64,000 bases of DNA, taken from assembly GCF_000177195.2 (NCBI RefSeq), contig NC_015953.1, forward strand, positions 2,914,001 through 2,978,000. The letters run 5' to 3'. Source of the stretch: Streptomyces sp. SirexAA-E. GTDB lineage: Bacteria; Actinomycetota; Actinomycetes; Streptomycetales; Streptomycetaceae. The notes beneath the pieces were generated by a model that was given only the letters and a program-made list of their open reading frames with translations, had not been told where the DNA came from and did no database searches. Positions 19,692 to 27,379 of this stretch are shown piece by piece. The translations under genes and the position numbers were made by a program. The number at the start of each line of letters is the position of its first letter. Position 1 is the stretch's first letter.

Positions 19692-21362
19692 ATGCAATAT
19701 CTGGCCGAAGGGCTCCGGCTCCCCACGAACGGGCTCGATTACACAATCCTGGCGATCTACTTCGTCGTGGTGCTCGGCATCGGCTTCGCCGCCCGAGCCA
19801 GTGTGAAGACCAGCCTCGACTTCTTCCTGTCCGGACGGTCGCTGCCCGCATGGGTGACCGGTCTGGCCTTCGTCGCGGCGAACCTCGGTGCCACCGAGAT
19901 CCTCGGCATGGCGGCGACCGGCGCGCAGTACGGCGTCGCGGTCGTCCACTGGTACTGGATCGGCGCCATCCCCGCCATGGTCTTCCTCGGCCTGGTGATG
20001 ATGCCGTTCTACTACCGCTCGAAGGTCCGCTCCGTACCCGAGTTCCTGCTCCAGCGCTTCGACAAGTCGGCGCACCTGCTGAGCTCGGCCCTCTTCGCCT
20101 TCGCGGCCATCCTGATCGCCGGTGTGAACCTCTACGCGCTGTCGATCGTCGTGGAGGCCCTGCTGGGCTGGCCGAAGTGGGTCGCGATCATCGTGGCCGG
20201 CGTCTTCGTGCTGCTGTACATCACCATCGGCGGCCTCTCCTCGGCGATCTACAACGAGGTGCTCCAGTTCTTCGTCATCCTCGCCGCGCTCATACCGCTG
20301 ACCATCCTCGGTCTCAAGCGCGTCGGCGGCTGGGACGGTCTGACCGGATCGCTGGAGGAGAGCCACGGCTCGAACTTCCTCTCGGCCTGGGGCGGTACGG
20401 GCATCGGTGACGCCAACCCGCTCGGCGCCAACTGGCTGACGATCATCCTCGGCCTGGGCTTCGTGCTCTCCTTCGGCTACTGGACGACCAACTTCGCCGA
20501 GGTGCAGCGCGCCCTGTCCGCGAAGAACCTCTCGGCCGCCAAGCGCACCCCGCTCATCGCCGCGTTCCCGAAGATCTTCATCGTCTTCCTCGTGATGATC
20601 CCGGGCATGGTCGCCGCCGTCGTCGTCCCGAACATCGGGGGGAACTCCTCCGACCTCACGTACAACGACGCCATCCCGCTGCTGATGCGGGAGCTGCTGC
20701 CCAACGGTGTGCTCGGTATCGCGGTGACCGGTCTGCTGGCCGCGTTCATGGCCGGTATGGCCGCCAACGTCTCGTCGTTCAACACGGTGTTCACCACGGA
20801 CATCTGGGCGCGTTACGTGCAGAAGGACAAGCCGGACGCGTACTACCTGAAGTTCGGCCGCGGCGTCACCGCCGCCGGTGTGCTGGCCTCGATCGGCACC
20901 GCGTTCATCGCTTCGAGCTTCTCGAACATCATGAGCTACCTCCAGACGCTCTTCTCCTTCTTCAACGTCCCGATGTTCGTGGTCTTCATCATCGGCATGT
21001 TCTGGAAGCGCGCCTCGATGAAGTCCGGTGTCTGGGGCCTGGTCGCGGGTACCACCGCGGCGATGGTCAACTACTTCGTCATCTACAAGCAGGGCATCAT
21101 CGACATCCCGAGCGACCAGGGTGCCAACTTCGTCTCCGCGATCGTCGGATTCGTCGCCGGTGCGGTCGTCATGGTCGCCGTCACGCTCTTCACCGCGCCC
21201 AAGCCGGAGGCCGAACTGGCCGGGCTGGTCTACGGCACCGAGTCCCCCGACGCGGAGGAGCTGCCGGAGGAGGGCGACGACGCCTGGTACCGCAAGCCGG
21301 CCCTCCTCGGCTGGGGCGCCATCGTCCTCGCCGCCCTGTGCTACCTGCCCTACTCCTTCTGA
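19692..21362 (+). CDS. Sodium/solute symporter (SSS family), probably for galactose or another sugar
   Basis: A 556-residue SSS transporter with about 13-14 membrane segments. The family features include the N-terminal DFFLSGRSLPAW segment, the WxxxxFAEVQRALSAK region and a long cytoplasmic acidic loop (about 505-530) before the last helix. Sugar-type SSS proteins share this layout. It is divergent from galTEK, which makes galactose uptake the best guess. A small two-segment membrane protein follows by 15 bp. Confidence 0.88.
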   Translation: MQYLAEGLRLPTNGLDYTILAIYFVVVLGIGFAARASVKTSLDFFLSGRSLPAWVTGLAFVAANLGATEILGMAATGAQYGVAVVHWYWIGAIPAMVFLGLVMMPFYYRSKVRSVPEFLLQRFDKSAHLLSSALFAFAAILIAGVNLYALSIVVEALLGWPKWVAIIVAGVFVLLYITIGGLSSAIYNEVLQFFVILAALIPLTILGLKRVGGWDGLTGSLEESHGSNFLSAWGGTGIGDANPLGANWLTIILGLGFVLSFGYWTTNFAEVQRALSAKNLSAAKRTPLIAAFPKIFIVFLVMIPGMVAAVVVPNIGGNSSDLTYNDAIPLLMRELLPNGVLGIAVTGLLAAFMAGMAANVSSFNTVFTTDIWARYVQKDKPDAYYLKFGRGVTAAGVLASIGTAFIASSFSNIMSYLQTLFSFFNVPMFVVFIIGMFWKRASMKSGVWGLVAGTTAAMVNYFVIYKQGIIDIPSDQGANFVSAIVGFVAGAVVMVAVTLFTAPKPEAELAGLVYGTESPDAEELPEEGDDAWYRKPALLGWGAIVLAALCYLPYSF

Positions 21363-21377
21363 TCGGAGGCACTCACC

Positions 21378-21665
21378 ATGTCCGACCTGCACAAGGAAGT
21401 CTCCGAGCTGGAGCGCACGTCCGCGACCGCGGCCCGGCTGTTCGACATCCGGCGGATCATCGGCGGTCTCTTCGTGGTCTACGGAGTGATCGTCACCATC
21501 GCCGGCATCAGCCCCTCCGATGCCGACCTGAAGAAGGCCGAAGGCGTCCACATCAATCTGTGGACCGGCCTGGCGATGCTGGCCCTCGGGCTGTTCTTCC
21601 TCATCTGGATGAAGCTGCGCCCGGTCCAGGTGCCGGACCAGGCCCCCGGCACGCCGGAGAGCTGA
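21378..21665 (+). CDS. Small two-segment membrane protein, symporter partner
   Basis: A 95-residue protein with hydrophobic segments at about 27-45 and 61-79 and a Pro-rich tail. ATG 21378 has a GGAGG site just upstream and lies 15 bp after the symporter stop, so it is co-transcribed and may be an accessory subunit. No known domain is recognised. Confidence 0.75.
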   Translation: MSDLHKEVSELERTSATAARLFDIRRIIGGLFVVYGVIVTIAGISPSDADLKKAEGVHINLWTGLAMLALGLFFLIWMKLRPVQVPDQAPGTPES

Positions 21666-21683
21666 CCACGGATCCGCACCGAT

Positions 21684-21726
21684 GGGGCCGGACCGCCACC
21701 GCACTCACGCGGGGCGGTCCGGCCCC
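21684..21726. terminator. Strong bidirectional terminator hairpin (repeat copy 1)
   Basis: A perfect 14-bp stem, GGGGCCGGACCGCC (21684-21697) with its complement at 21713-21726, closes a 15-base loop. It separates the symporter unit from the convergent DUF397 gene. A near-identical hairpin with the same loop core occurs at 24473-24509. Confidence 0.75.
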
Positions 21727-21759
21727 TTCGGATTCCGGGCCGACGCCGGAACGGGTCGG

Positions 21760-21969
21760 TCAGACGGCGCCGAACTCGTCGCCCCGCACGCCCACGACGA
21801 ACGCGGAGAACGCGTCGGCGGAGACGTTCAGGACGGGCCCGCCCACCTGCTTGGAGTCACGCACGGGAACGATCCCGCGCGTGCCCACGAAGTTAGCGGC
21901 GACCTCCAGGCAGTTGCCGCCGTTCGAGCTGTACGAGGACTTGAACCAACGGAGGGATTCGGTCGTCAC
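21760..21969 (-). CDS. DUF397 protein
   Basis: A 69-residue DUF397 protein: the family hallmark WFKSSYSSNGGNCLEVA is at about 8-24, followed by VRDSK and a C-terminal AFSAFVVGVR strand. In Streptomyces these proteins are encoded beside XRE/DUF5753 regulators (WhiJ-type pairs) and act with them. GTG 21969 overlaps the XRE stop by 4 bp. Confidence 0.85.
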   Translation of the reverse strand: MTTESLRWFKSSYSSNGGNCLEVAANFVGTRGIVPVRDSKQVGGPVLNVSADAFSAFVVGVRGDEFGAV

Positions 21970-22805
21970 GGGGTGCCCTTTCGCAACTGGCTGATCTTGG
22001 CCACGGACGCTGCCTGCGACAGTGCCTCGCCCTGCAGTTGATGGTAGGCCGTGAGCATCGAGACCACGAGCGAGCTTTCCCGCTCGACGTGGCCCTGCGC
22101 CTGTGATTCGGCGTACGCGACGACGGACCGGTCGGCGAGCGTGAGCAGGTTGACCGGCAGGTTGAACGCTCGTCGCGTGCCGATAGCGAACGGTGCGACG
22201 TGGATGATCCAGTTGGGCAGTGACGCCACCTCCTCCAGCCGCTGGAGCTGGGCATCCATGACCTTCGGGCCGCCGACGGCCTGGTGGAGGCAGCTCTCGT
22301 CCATGACGACGAGCACCATGGGCGGCCGTGGCCGCACCAGCGCAGCCTGCCGCTCCATCAGGAACGAGACTCGCTCCTCGGCCTGTTCGGGAGTGATGGA
22401 CCCTCGCTGCACATCGCCGTCGGCGAGAGTCCGTGCGTACTGCGGCGTCTGCATCAGACCGGGGATGAGCCCGATCTCGAACAACCTGATCTCCACCGCC
22501 CGGCCCTCGTAGCCGACGTACTCGGGGAAGCCCTCCAGCAGACTGCCGTGCTTCATCTCCCGCCACTCACGCTCGAACGAGTCGGACGAGGCGACCAGAC
22601 CTAACGCGGTGTCAGCCTTACGCGCGAAAGGCAGAGTCGGCGGCTTACGGCCAGTTTCGATCGCCGAGATGTGCCTCCCCGTGCAGCCGACCAGCGAGGC
22701 GAGATGATCCTGAATCCAGCCACGCTCCTCGCGCAGTCTGCGCAGACGCGCGCCGAAGGCCGCCTGTGGCGAGCTGTCCGGGTTCAGCTCCTTGCGGTTG
22801 ACCAA
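21966..22805 (-). CDS. XRE-family regulator with DUF5753 domain (WhiJ-type)
   Basis: A 279-residue regulator. The N-terminal HTH spans about 17-60 (FGARLRRLREERGW through HISAIETGRK). The rest is the DUF5753 domain with its IPGLMQTPQYAR segment. The TTG at 22805 is preferred because GGGAGGG lies 6 bases before it; a GTG at 22826 is in frame but has no ribosome site. It is coupled to DUF397 and divergent from a small-protein/methyltransferase pair. A palindrome at 22868-22883 in the shared 94-bp promoter region is its likely binding site. Confidence 0.85.
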   Translation of the reverse strand: MVNRKELNPDSSPQAAFGARLRRLREERGWIQDHLASLVGCTGRHISAIETGRKPPTLPFARKADTALGLVASSDSFEREWREMKHGSLLEGFPEYVGYEGRAVEIRLFEIGLIPGLMQTPQYARTLADGDVQRGSITPEQAEERVSFLMERQAALVRPRPPMVLVVMDESCLHQAVGGPKVMDAQLQRLEEVASLPNWIIHVAPFAIGTRRAFNLPVNLLTLADRSVVAYAESQAQGHVERESSLVVSMLTAYHQLQGEALSQAASVAKISQLRKGTP

Positions 22806-22867
22806 CGTGCCCTCCCTGTATGCCACGTTGCAGGCACCAACAGCCTAGGCCACGCTGAGCACCCTTG

Positions 22868-22883
22868 GTAGCGAAATCGCTAC
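22868..22883. promoter_or_regulatory. Perfect palindrome between XRE regulator and small ORF
   Basis: GTAGCG-AAAT-CGCTAC is a 16-bp perfect inverted repeat ending one base before the GGAGGGG ribosome site of the gene at 22900. It can be read as an operator for the XRE protein or, in RNA, as a hairpin next to the ribosome site. Confidence 0.55.
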
Positions 22884-22899
22884 GGAGGGGAGCGGACAC

Positions 22900-23247
22900 G
22901 TGCCTGTCGAACAGCAGCGACCCGCACCGGCCCCGGGCGCGCACACCACCCGAGCCGGCAAGGCCGCGGAGCCCGGCGCCGACAGTCTCTGGTTCCGCAA
23001 GCGCGTGGACACATCTCACTACGCGTCCCCGTCCACGTATCCGCCCTGCGGCTGCGGGGCGGTGATCTGTCCGGATCGCCCCGAGGACGCCACCCGTCGA
23101 GAGGACGAGAACATGAGGACCGTCGAGTACACGCACGCACACGGCGGGGACGGCGGGGACACGCTGCCCGGCACCCCGTGGCCCGGCCCGTCCACCCCGC
23201 CCGCGCCGGACGGCGGTCCGGGTGTCCCCAACCCTCCGCAGGAGTAG
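22900..23247 (+). CDS. Small Cys-containing hypothetical protein upstream of the PIMT-like enzyme
   Basis: A 115-residue protein, GTG 22900 after GGAGGGG. The middle has WFRKRVDTSHYASPSTYP followed by CGCGAVICP, a Cys cluster that could bind metal. The C-terminal 40 residues are Gly/Pro-rich. An internal ATG at 23113 could give a 44-residue peptide starting MRTVEYTHAH. It is followed after 10 bp by a methyltransferase gene, so it may be a partner or substrate; a modified-peptide precursor is one possibility but no core motif is recognisable. Confidence 0.6.
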   Translation: MPVEQQRPAPAPGAHTTRAGKAAEPGADSLWFRKRVDTSHYASPSTYPPCGCGAVICPDRPEDATRREDENMRTVEYTHAHGGDGGDTLPGTPWPGPSTPPAPDGGPGVPNPPQE

Positions 23248-23257
23248 GCGCAGCCCG

Positions 23258-24427
23258 ATGGAGGAGACGAACGAAGAGGTGTACCCCACCCGCCGACAGG
23301 TGGGCTTCGCCCTCGTGTCCGCCGGTGTGCTGACCTCGGAATGGTTGAACGCCTACGCCCTGGTGCCCCGCCGTGCGTTCCTGCCCGACGTCATCTGGCC
23401 GTACGACATGGAGAGTGGCCAGGCCGTCCACGTCTCACGTACGGACGACGCGGGGCGCTGGCAGCGGTACGCCGACGCCGACGTCCCGATCGTGACCCAG
23501 TGGGACGACGGAGGCCACGAGGGACCACTACCGGGCCGGCTGCCCACCTCGTCGGCCTCCATGCCGAGCGTCGTGTTCCGCATGCTCGACGTCCTGACCG
23601 TGGACGAGGATTCCAGAGTCCTGGAGATCGGCACCGGGACCGGCTGGAACGCCGCCCTGCTCGCTCACCGCACCGGTGACGGACACGTCGTCAGCGTGGA
23701 GGTGGACGCGGCGGTCGCCGATCGGGCGAGGGAGGCCCTGCATCGGTTCGGCGCGCTCGTGGAGGTCGTGCACGGGGACGGACTTTGTGGGGCGCCCGAC
23801 CACGCACCCTTCGATCGGGTGGTCGCCACCTGCGGGGTCCGGGAGGTCCCCTTCGACTGGGTCGCCCAGACTCGCCCCCTGGGAGTGATCGTGGCTCCGT
23901 GGGGGACGGGCTTCACGCAGGACGACGCGCTCGTCCGCCTCCAGGTGCACGCGAGCGGGGAGTTCGCGCAGGGCCGTTTCGTCGGCCCGGTCGCGTTCAT
24001 GAAGGCGCGCGCCCACCGCACCGCCCCGGTCGATCACGAGGCGTACGCCCCTCACACGGGGTTCCCCGCGGTCGAGGAGTCCGGGGAGGTCGCGGCGGAG
24101 ATCGCGGCGGGCGGCCGGTTCGGTCCCCTCGTCTTCGCCCTCGGTCTCCGGGTGCCGGACTGCGCGTTCAGCCCGGCACAGGAGCGGGACGGCGCCCAGC
24201 CGCTCTGGTTCTACAGCCGCGACGACCGGTCGTGGGCGTGCGTCTTCCTGCGGGAAGGACGGCCGGCGCAGGTCTGGCAGCACGGCCCACGGAGGCTCTG
24301 GGACGAGGTGCGCGCCGCTCACGCCTGGTGGTGCGCCCAGGGCCGCCCCGAGTGGGACCGGTTCGGGCTCACGGTCGGTGCCGCCGGAGAGTACGCCTGG
24401 CTCGACGATCCCGGGCGGCCCCTGTAG
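23258..24427 (+). CDS. PIMT-like (protein-L-isoaspartate) O-methyltransferase
   Basis: A 389-residue SAM methyltransferase. SAM motif I is LEIGTGTGWNAALLA at about 125-139, preceded by the PIMT-type SSASMPSVVFRML segment. The C-terminal 150 residues exceed a repair-type PIMT and resemble the enzymes found beside small peptides in actinomycetes (FxLD-type or graspetide clusters) and those near XRE/DUF397 pairs. ATG 23258 has GGAG 13 bases upstream, a slightly long spacing. Protein repair or peptide modification are both possible; no lanthipeptide or ATP-grasp enzyme is nearby. Confidence 0.75.
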   Translation: MEETNEEVYPTRRQVGFALVSAGVLTSEWLNAYALVPRRAFLPDVIWPYDMESGQAVHVSRTDDAGRWQRYADADVPIVTQWDDGGHEGPLPGRLPTSSASMPSVVFRMLDVLTVDEDSRVLEIGTGTGWNAALLAHRTGDGHVVSVEVDAAVADRAREALHRFGALVEVVHGDGLCGAPDHAPFDRVVATCGVREVPFDWVAQTRPLGVIVAPWGTGFTQDDALVRLQVHASGEFAQGRFVGPVAFMKARAHRTAPVDHEAYAPHTGFPAVEESGEVAAEIAAGGRFGPLVFALGLRVPDCAFSPAQERDGAQPLWFYSRDDRSWACVFLREGRPAQVWQHGPRRLWDEVRAAHAWWCAQGRPEWDRFGLTVGAAGEYAWLDDPGRPL

Positions 24428-24472
24428 GGCCTCTCGCAGGCCGTGCCCGGCGGAGCCTCCGCTCAGCCGCAA

Positions 24473-24509
24473 GCCGGACCGCCTCCGCACTCACGCGGGG
24501 CGGTCCGGC
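24473..24509. terminator. Terminator hairpin (repeat copy 2)
   Basis: An 11-bp perfect stem, GCCGGACCGCC (24473-24483) with its complement at 24499-24509, has almost the same sequence and loop as the hairpin at 21684-21726. It lies between the convergent methyltransferase and response-regulator genes and covers the last codons of the latter. Confidence 0.7.
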
Positions 24510-25183
24510 CCCTTCGCTGCTCCGGCCGCCCGGTCCAGCAGGCCCGTGCGGGCGGCGAGGGCCGCCGCCTCCAGCCGGGAGCCGACGCCCAGCTTCATCA
24601 GGACCCGCTGCACATGGGTACGCGCGGTGCTGGAGGCGATCCCCATCCCGGCCGCGATGAGCCGGGTGTCCTCGCCCTCGGCGACCCGTAGCAGCACCTC
24701 CACCTCGCGCGGGGTGAGCATCCGCAGCAGCCGCTGGCCCTCGTCGTCGGGCTGGACCGCCGGGTGGAGCAGCTCCGCGAAGGCGCCGCGCAGCAGTTGC
24801 GGGGCGACGGCGGCCTCGCCCGCGCGGGCCTTGGCCATGGCGCGTTCGACGCCCTCGATGCGCTCGTCGTGGCGGACGTACCCCGCCGCCCCGGCGGCGA
24901 AGGCCGCGGCGATCCCCCGCGGGCTCGGCACCGGGCCGAGCACGACCACGGCCACCTGGGGGCGCTCCCGACCGATCCGCACGATGGGGTCGAACACGCC
25001 GGGTTCGGCCGGTACCGCCGTACCGAAGAGACAGACCTCCGGGGCCCGGCTGACCACCAGTTCGGCGGCCCCGGCGGTCGGCGCGGCGGCGGCGAGCACC
25101 CGGTGCCCGCGCAGTTTCAGTGCCGAGGCGAGCGCCTCGGCGAGCAGACGGTGGTCGTCGACCACCATGAGCCGCACACCCAT
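24491..25183 (-). CDS. LuxR-type regulator with degenerate receiver domain
   Basis: A 230-residue protein with a receiver fold (acidic pair Asp9-Asp10) and a LuxR HTH at about 155-205 (MLTPREVEVLLRVAEG). The phospho-acceptor position holds Gly54 (CLFGTAVP), the Ser/Thr position is Gly83 and the Lys position is Arg104, so it should not be phosphorylated normally. ATG 25183 is preferred since GGGGG sits 9 bases upstream; at ATG 25192 there is no spacing. No kinase is adjacent. Confidence 0.8.
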   Translation of the reverse strand: MGVRLMVVDDHRLLAEALASALKLRGHRVLAAAAPTAGAAELVVSRAPEVCLFGTAVPAEPGVFDPIVRIGRERPQVAVVVLGPVPSPRGIAAAFAAGAAGYVRHDERIEGVERAMAKARAGEAAVAPQLLRGAFAELLHPAVQPDDEGQRLLRMLTPREVEVLLRVAEGEDTRLIAAGMGIASSTARTHVQRVLMKLGVGSRLEAAALAARTGLLDRAAGAAKGPDRPA

Positions 25184-25351
25184 GCGAGCCATCCCCCTGT
25201 GCTGTTGTGTGCCCTGGGACGCAACCCCCCGGCCCGTCCTTGGACCGGCAAGTTACACGCTTGTTCGACGTGGCGCCCCCGCTACCGGGAACGAGCCCCC
25301 AGATTGCCGAATTCTGCTGTGTTCAGGGCCACTTGGCAGGCGGAAAACGAT

Positions 25352-25383
25352 CGGCCCTGCCGGTCGGTCGACCGGCAGGGCCG
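25352..25383 (-). terminator. Terminator of the propeller-protein cluster
   Basis: A perfect 14-bp stem (25352-25365 with 25370-25383) and 4-base loop lie 20 bp beyond the stop of the last propeller gene. The remaining sequence between 25184 and 25403 shows no gene. Confidence 0.75.
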
Positions 25384-25403
25384 CTGCTCACCCGTGGGAG
25401 GGG

Positions 25404-27320
25404 TCAGTCGGTGCCGAAGGAGATGGCGAGGTACTGCTTCTCGTCCGGGAAGGCTTCACTGGGCTTGGAGAGGGACCTGGGGGACAGGAACATCCGGCCC
25501 TGGGTGTAGACGATGTCCTCGAAGTACGCGGAGAAGCTGCTCTCCGCCTCGCGGACCGCCTTGTCGCTCGGGTTCTTCATCAGGACGGTCTCCTTGAGGG
25601 TGGAGCCGTCGATGGAGACGATCTGGCCGCCCTCGTCGTAGGGGGCCGCCTTGTAGGCGATGACGTTGGTGCCGTCCATGCGCAGCGGCACGAGGTGGTA
25701 GCGGTCGCCTGCGTCCGCCCGGCCGCCCACCAGCTTGCCGGTGGTCAGGTCGAAGGCGACGATCTCGTTGGTCCTGCCGTACTCGCCACCGCCCTCGTGC
25801 TCCTCGGTCGGCACGTAGATCCGGTTGTTGCCGACCGCGAGGGCCGTGCACTCCTCGACCTCGGTGGAGCCGCAGTCGCCGGCGTACTTCTCGGCGTCGG
25901 CGGAGATCCTGACGATCAGCTTGCCGGTGGCGGCGTCGATCGAGAAGAAGTCCGAGATGCTGCTGCCGTCACCGGCGGTGTCGCCGACGTCGGCGGCGAC
26001 GACGAGCGGCTTGGTGGAGACGACGTGCGCGTAGTCGACGCCGGACGGCATCGTGTACGAGGACAGCGGTGCGCCGGTGGTCGGGTCCAGGGGCTGGATG
26101 GAGACCTGGGGTTCGTCGTACGAGCCGCAGGCGCGGACCGCGACCAGGGCCTCGCCGCCGCCGTATCCCCGGTCCTGGCAGCCGTCGGCGTCGGCCTTCG
26201 GCTTCCACAGCTCGGCGCCGGTGTCCAGGTTGAACGCGGCGCCGCCGCCGGTGCCGCCCGCGGCGACCGTGGTGCCGCTGAGCGTGATCTCGTCGAACCT
26301 GACCGGCTTGTCACCGCTGCTGGCCGAGGTGACCGTCTTGCTCCACATCAGCTTGCCGGTGTTCATGTCGATGGCGCCGACCTGGTTGCACGACGGGTAC
26401 TTGTTCTCCTTGGTGGGCTTGGCCTCCTCGAAGACGATGGCCGTCTTGTAGTCCTTGCTCATGTGCCGGGAGGCGGCGCAGATCTGGCCCTTGAGCGGGA
26501 TCGACCAGAGCTTGGTGCCCTTGGCGATGTCGTAGCCGCCGATCTCGTACACACCGGGCTTCACGTACGCCTTGTCGGTGGCCCAGGAGCCGACGACCGT
26601 CATCCTGTCCGCGACCTTCGGCTGCGGCAGCTGGAAGCCGACCTTGGAGTTGACGTCGGCCGGCGCCTTCTCGGTGCCGCCGGCGAGCCCGTCGCCCTTG
26701 CCGTCGCCGTCCTTGCCTCCGCCGCCGGTGGGGCCGGCCGAGGAGACCTCGTTCTTGCCGCCGCCGTCACCGGTCGCCGCGTAGATGATCCCGCCGCCGA
26801 CGATGACCACCACCGCGGCCGCCGCCGCGACGATGATCTTCATCTGGGTGCTGAACCTCTTGCCGCCGCCCGGCTGCGGTGTCGGGTACTGCGGCTGCAT
26901 CGGGGCGGTCGGGTAGCCGTAGCCCTGCTGCGGGCCGGGCTGTCCGGGGGGCGGGCCCTGCGGGTGGCCGTAGCCGGGCTGTCCGGGCGGCGGTGTCTGC
27001 GGGTAGCCGTACCCCGGCTGTCCGGGAGGCGTCTGCGGGTAGCCGTAACCGGGGCCCGGCGCAGTCGCGCCGGGCGGGGGCGTCTGCGGGGCGCCGTATC
27101 CGCCGGGGGGCGGGTCCTGCGGGGCCCCGAATCCGCCCGCGGGCGGCGTGGGCGGGCCCGCCGGGGGCGGCGGCCCGGCGGGGGGCTGGGCGCCGGGGGG
27201 CTGCTTGCCGAGCGCGTCGGAGGGCGGCGGCGGTGTGGGCGGCGGGCCGAAGCCTGCGGGGGGCGGGTCCTGGGGGGTGCCGAAGCCGCCCTGGGGCGGC
27301 CCGTCGTTCGGCTGGGTCAT
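25404..27320 (-). CDS. Membrane-anchored PQQ-type beta-propeller protein, paralogue 1
   Basis: A 638-residue protein in three parts: a cytoplasmic tail (1 to about 157) of Pro/Gly/Gln/Tyr-rich repeats (PGYGYPQ-like units at about 90-135), one membrane helix (about 161-182), then a Gly/Lys-rich stalk and an outside domain with PQQ/BamB-like propeller blades. Blades show motifs such as DTGAELWKP and DMNTGKLMW, the T-G-K-x-x-W pattern. No enzyme motif is seen; a binding or scaffold role at the cell surface is plausible. Two similar genes precede it on the same strand. Confidence 0.8.
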   Translation of the reverse strand: MTQPNDGPPQGGFGTPQDPPPAGFGPPPTPPPPSDALGKQPPGAQPPAGPPPPAGPPTPPAGGFGAPQDPPPGGYGAPQTPPPGATAPGPGYGYPQTPPGQPGYGYPQTPPPGQPGYGHPQGPPPGQPGPQQGYGYPTAPMQPQYPTPQPGGGKRFSTQMKIIVAAAAAVVVIVGGGIIYAATGDGGGKNEVSSAGPTGGGGKDGDGKGDGLAGGTEKAPADVNSKVGFQLPQPKVADRMTVVGSWATDKAYVKPGVYEIGGYDIAKGTKLWSIPLKGQICAASRHMSKDYKTAIVFEEAKPTKENKYPSCNQVGAIDMNTGKLMWSKTVTSASSGDKPVRFDEITLSGTTVAAGGTGGGAAFNLDTGAELWKPKADADGCQDRGYGGGEALVAVRACGSYDEPQVSIQPLDPTTGAPLSSYTMPSGVDYAHVVSTKPLVVAADVGDTAGDGSSISDFFSIDAATGKLIVRISADAEKYAGDCGSTEVEECTALAVGNNRIYVPTEEHEGGGEYGRTNEIVAFDLTTGKLVGGRADAGDRYHLVPLRMDGTNVIAYKAAPYDEGGQIVSIDGSTLKETVLMKNPSDKAVREAESSFSAYFEDIVYTQGRMFLSPRSLSKPSEAFPDEKQYLAISFGTD

Positions 27321-27379
27321 GGCGTGCGTACCTCTGGGGGATCAGGAGAAAGGGGGGTGGGGGGTGCCGTCGCGGCCCG

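Noticed and set aside
22900..24427. Lanthipeptide or graspetide biosynthetic cluster
   Set aside because: There is a small protein and a PIMT-like enzyme, but no dehydratase, cyclase, ATP-grasp enzyme or transporter nearby and no clear core peptide.
26880..27140. Possible CRISPR or satellite repeat in the Pro/Gly-rich region
   Set aside because: The repeats are irregular codons for PGYGYPQ-like units inside a coding region, without spacers.
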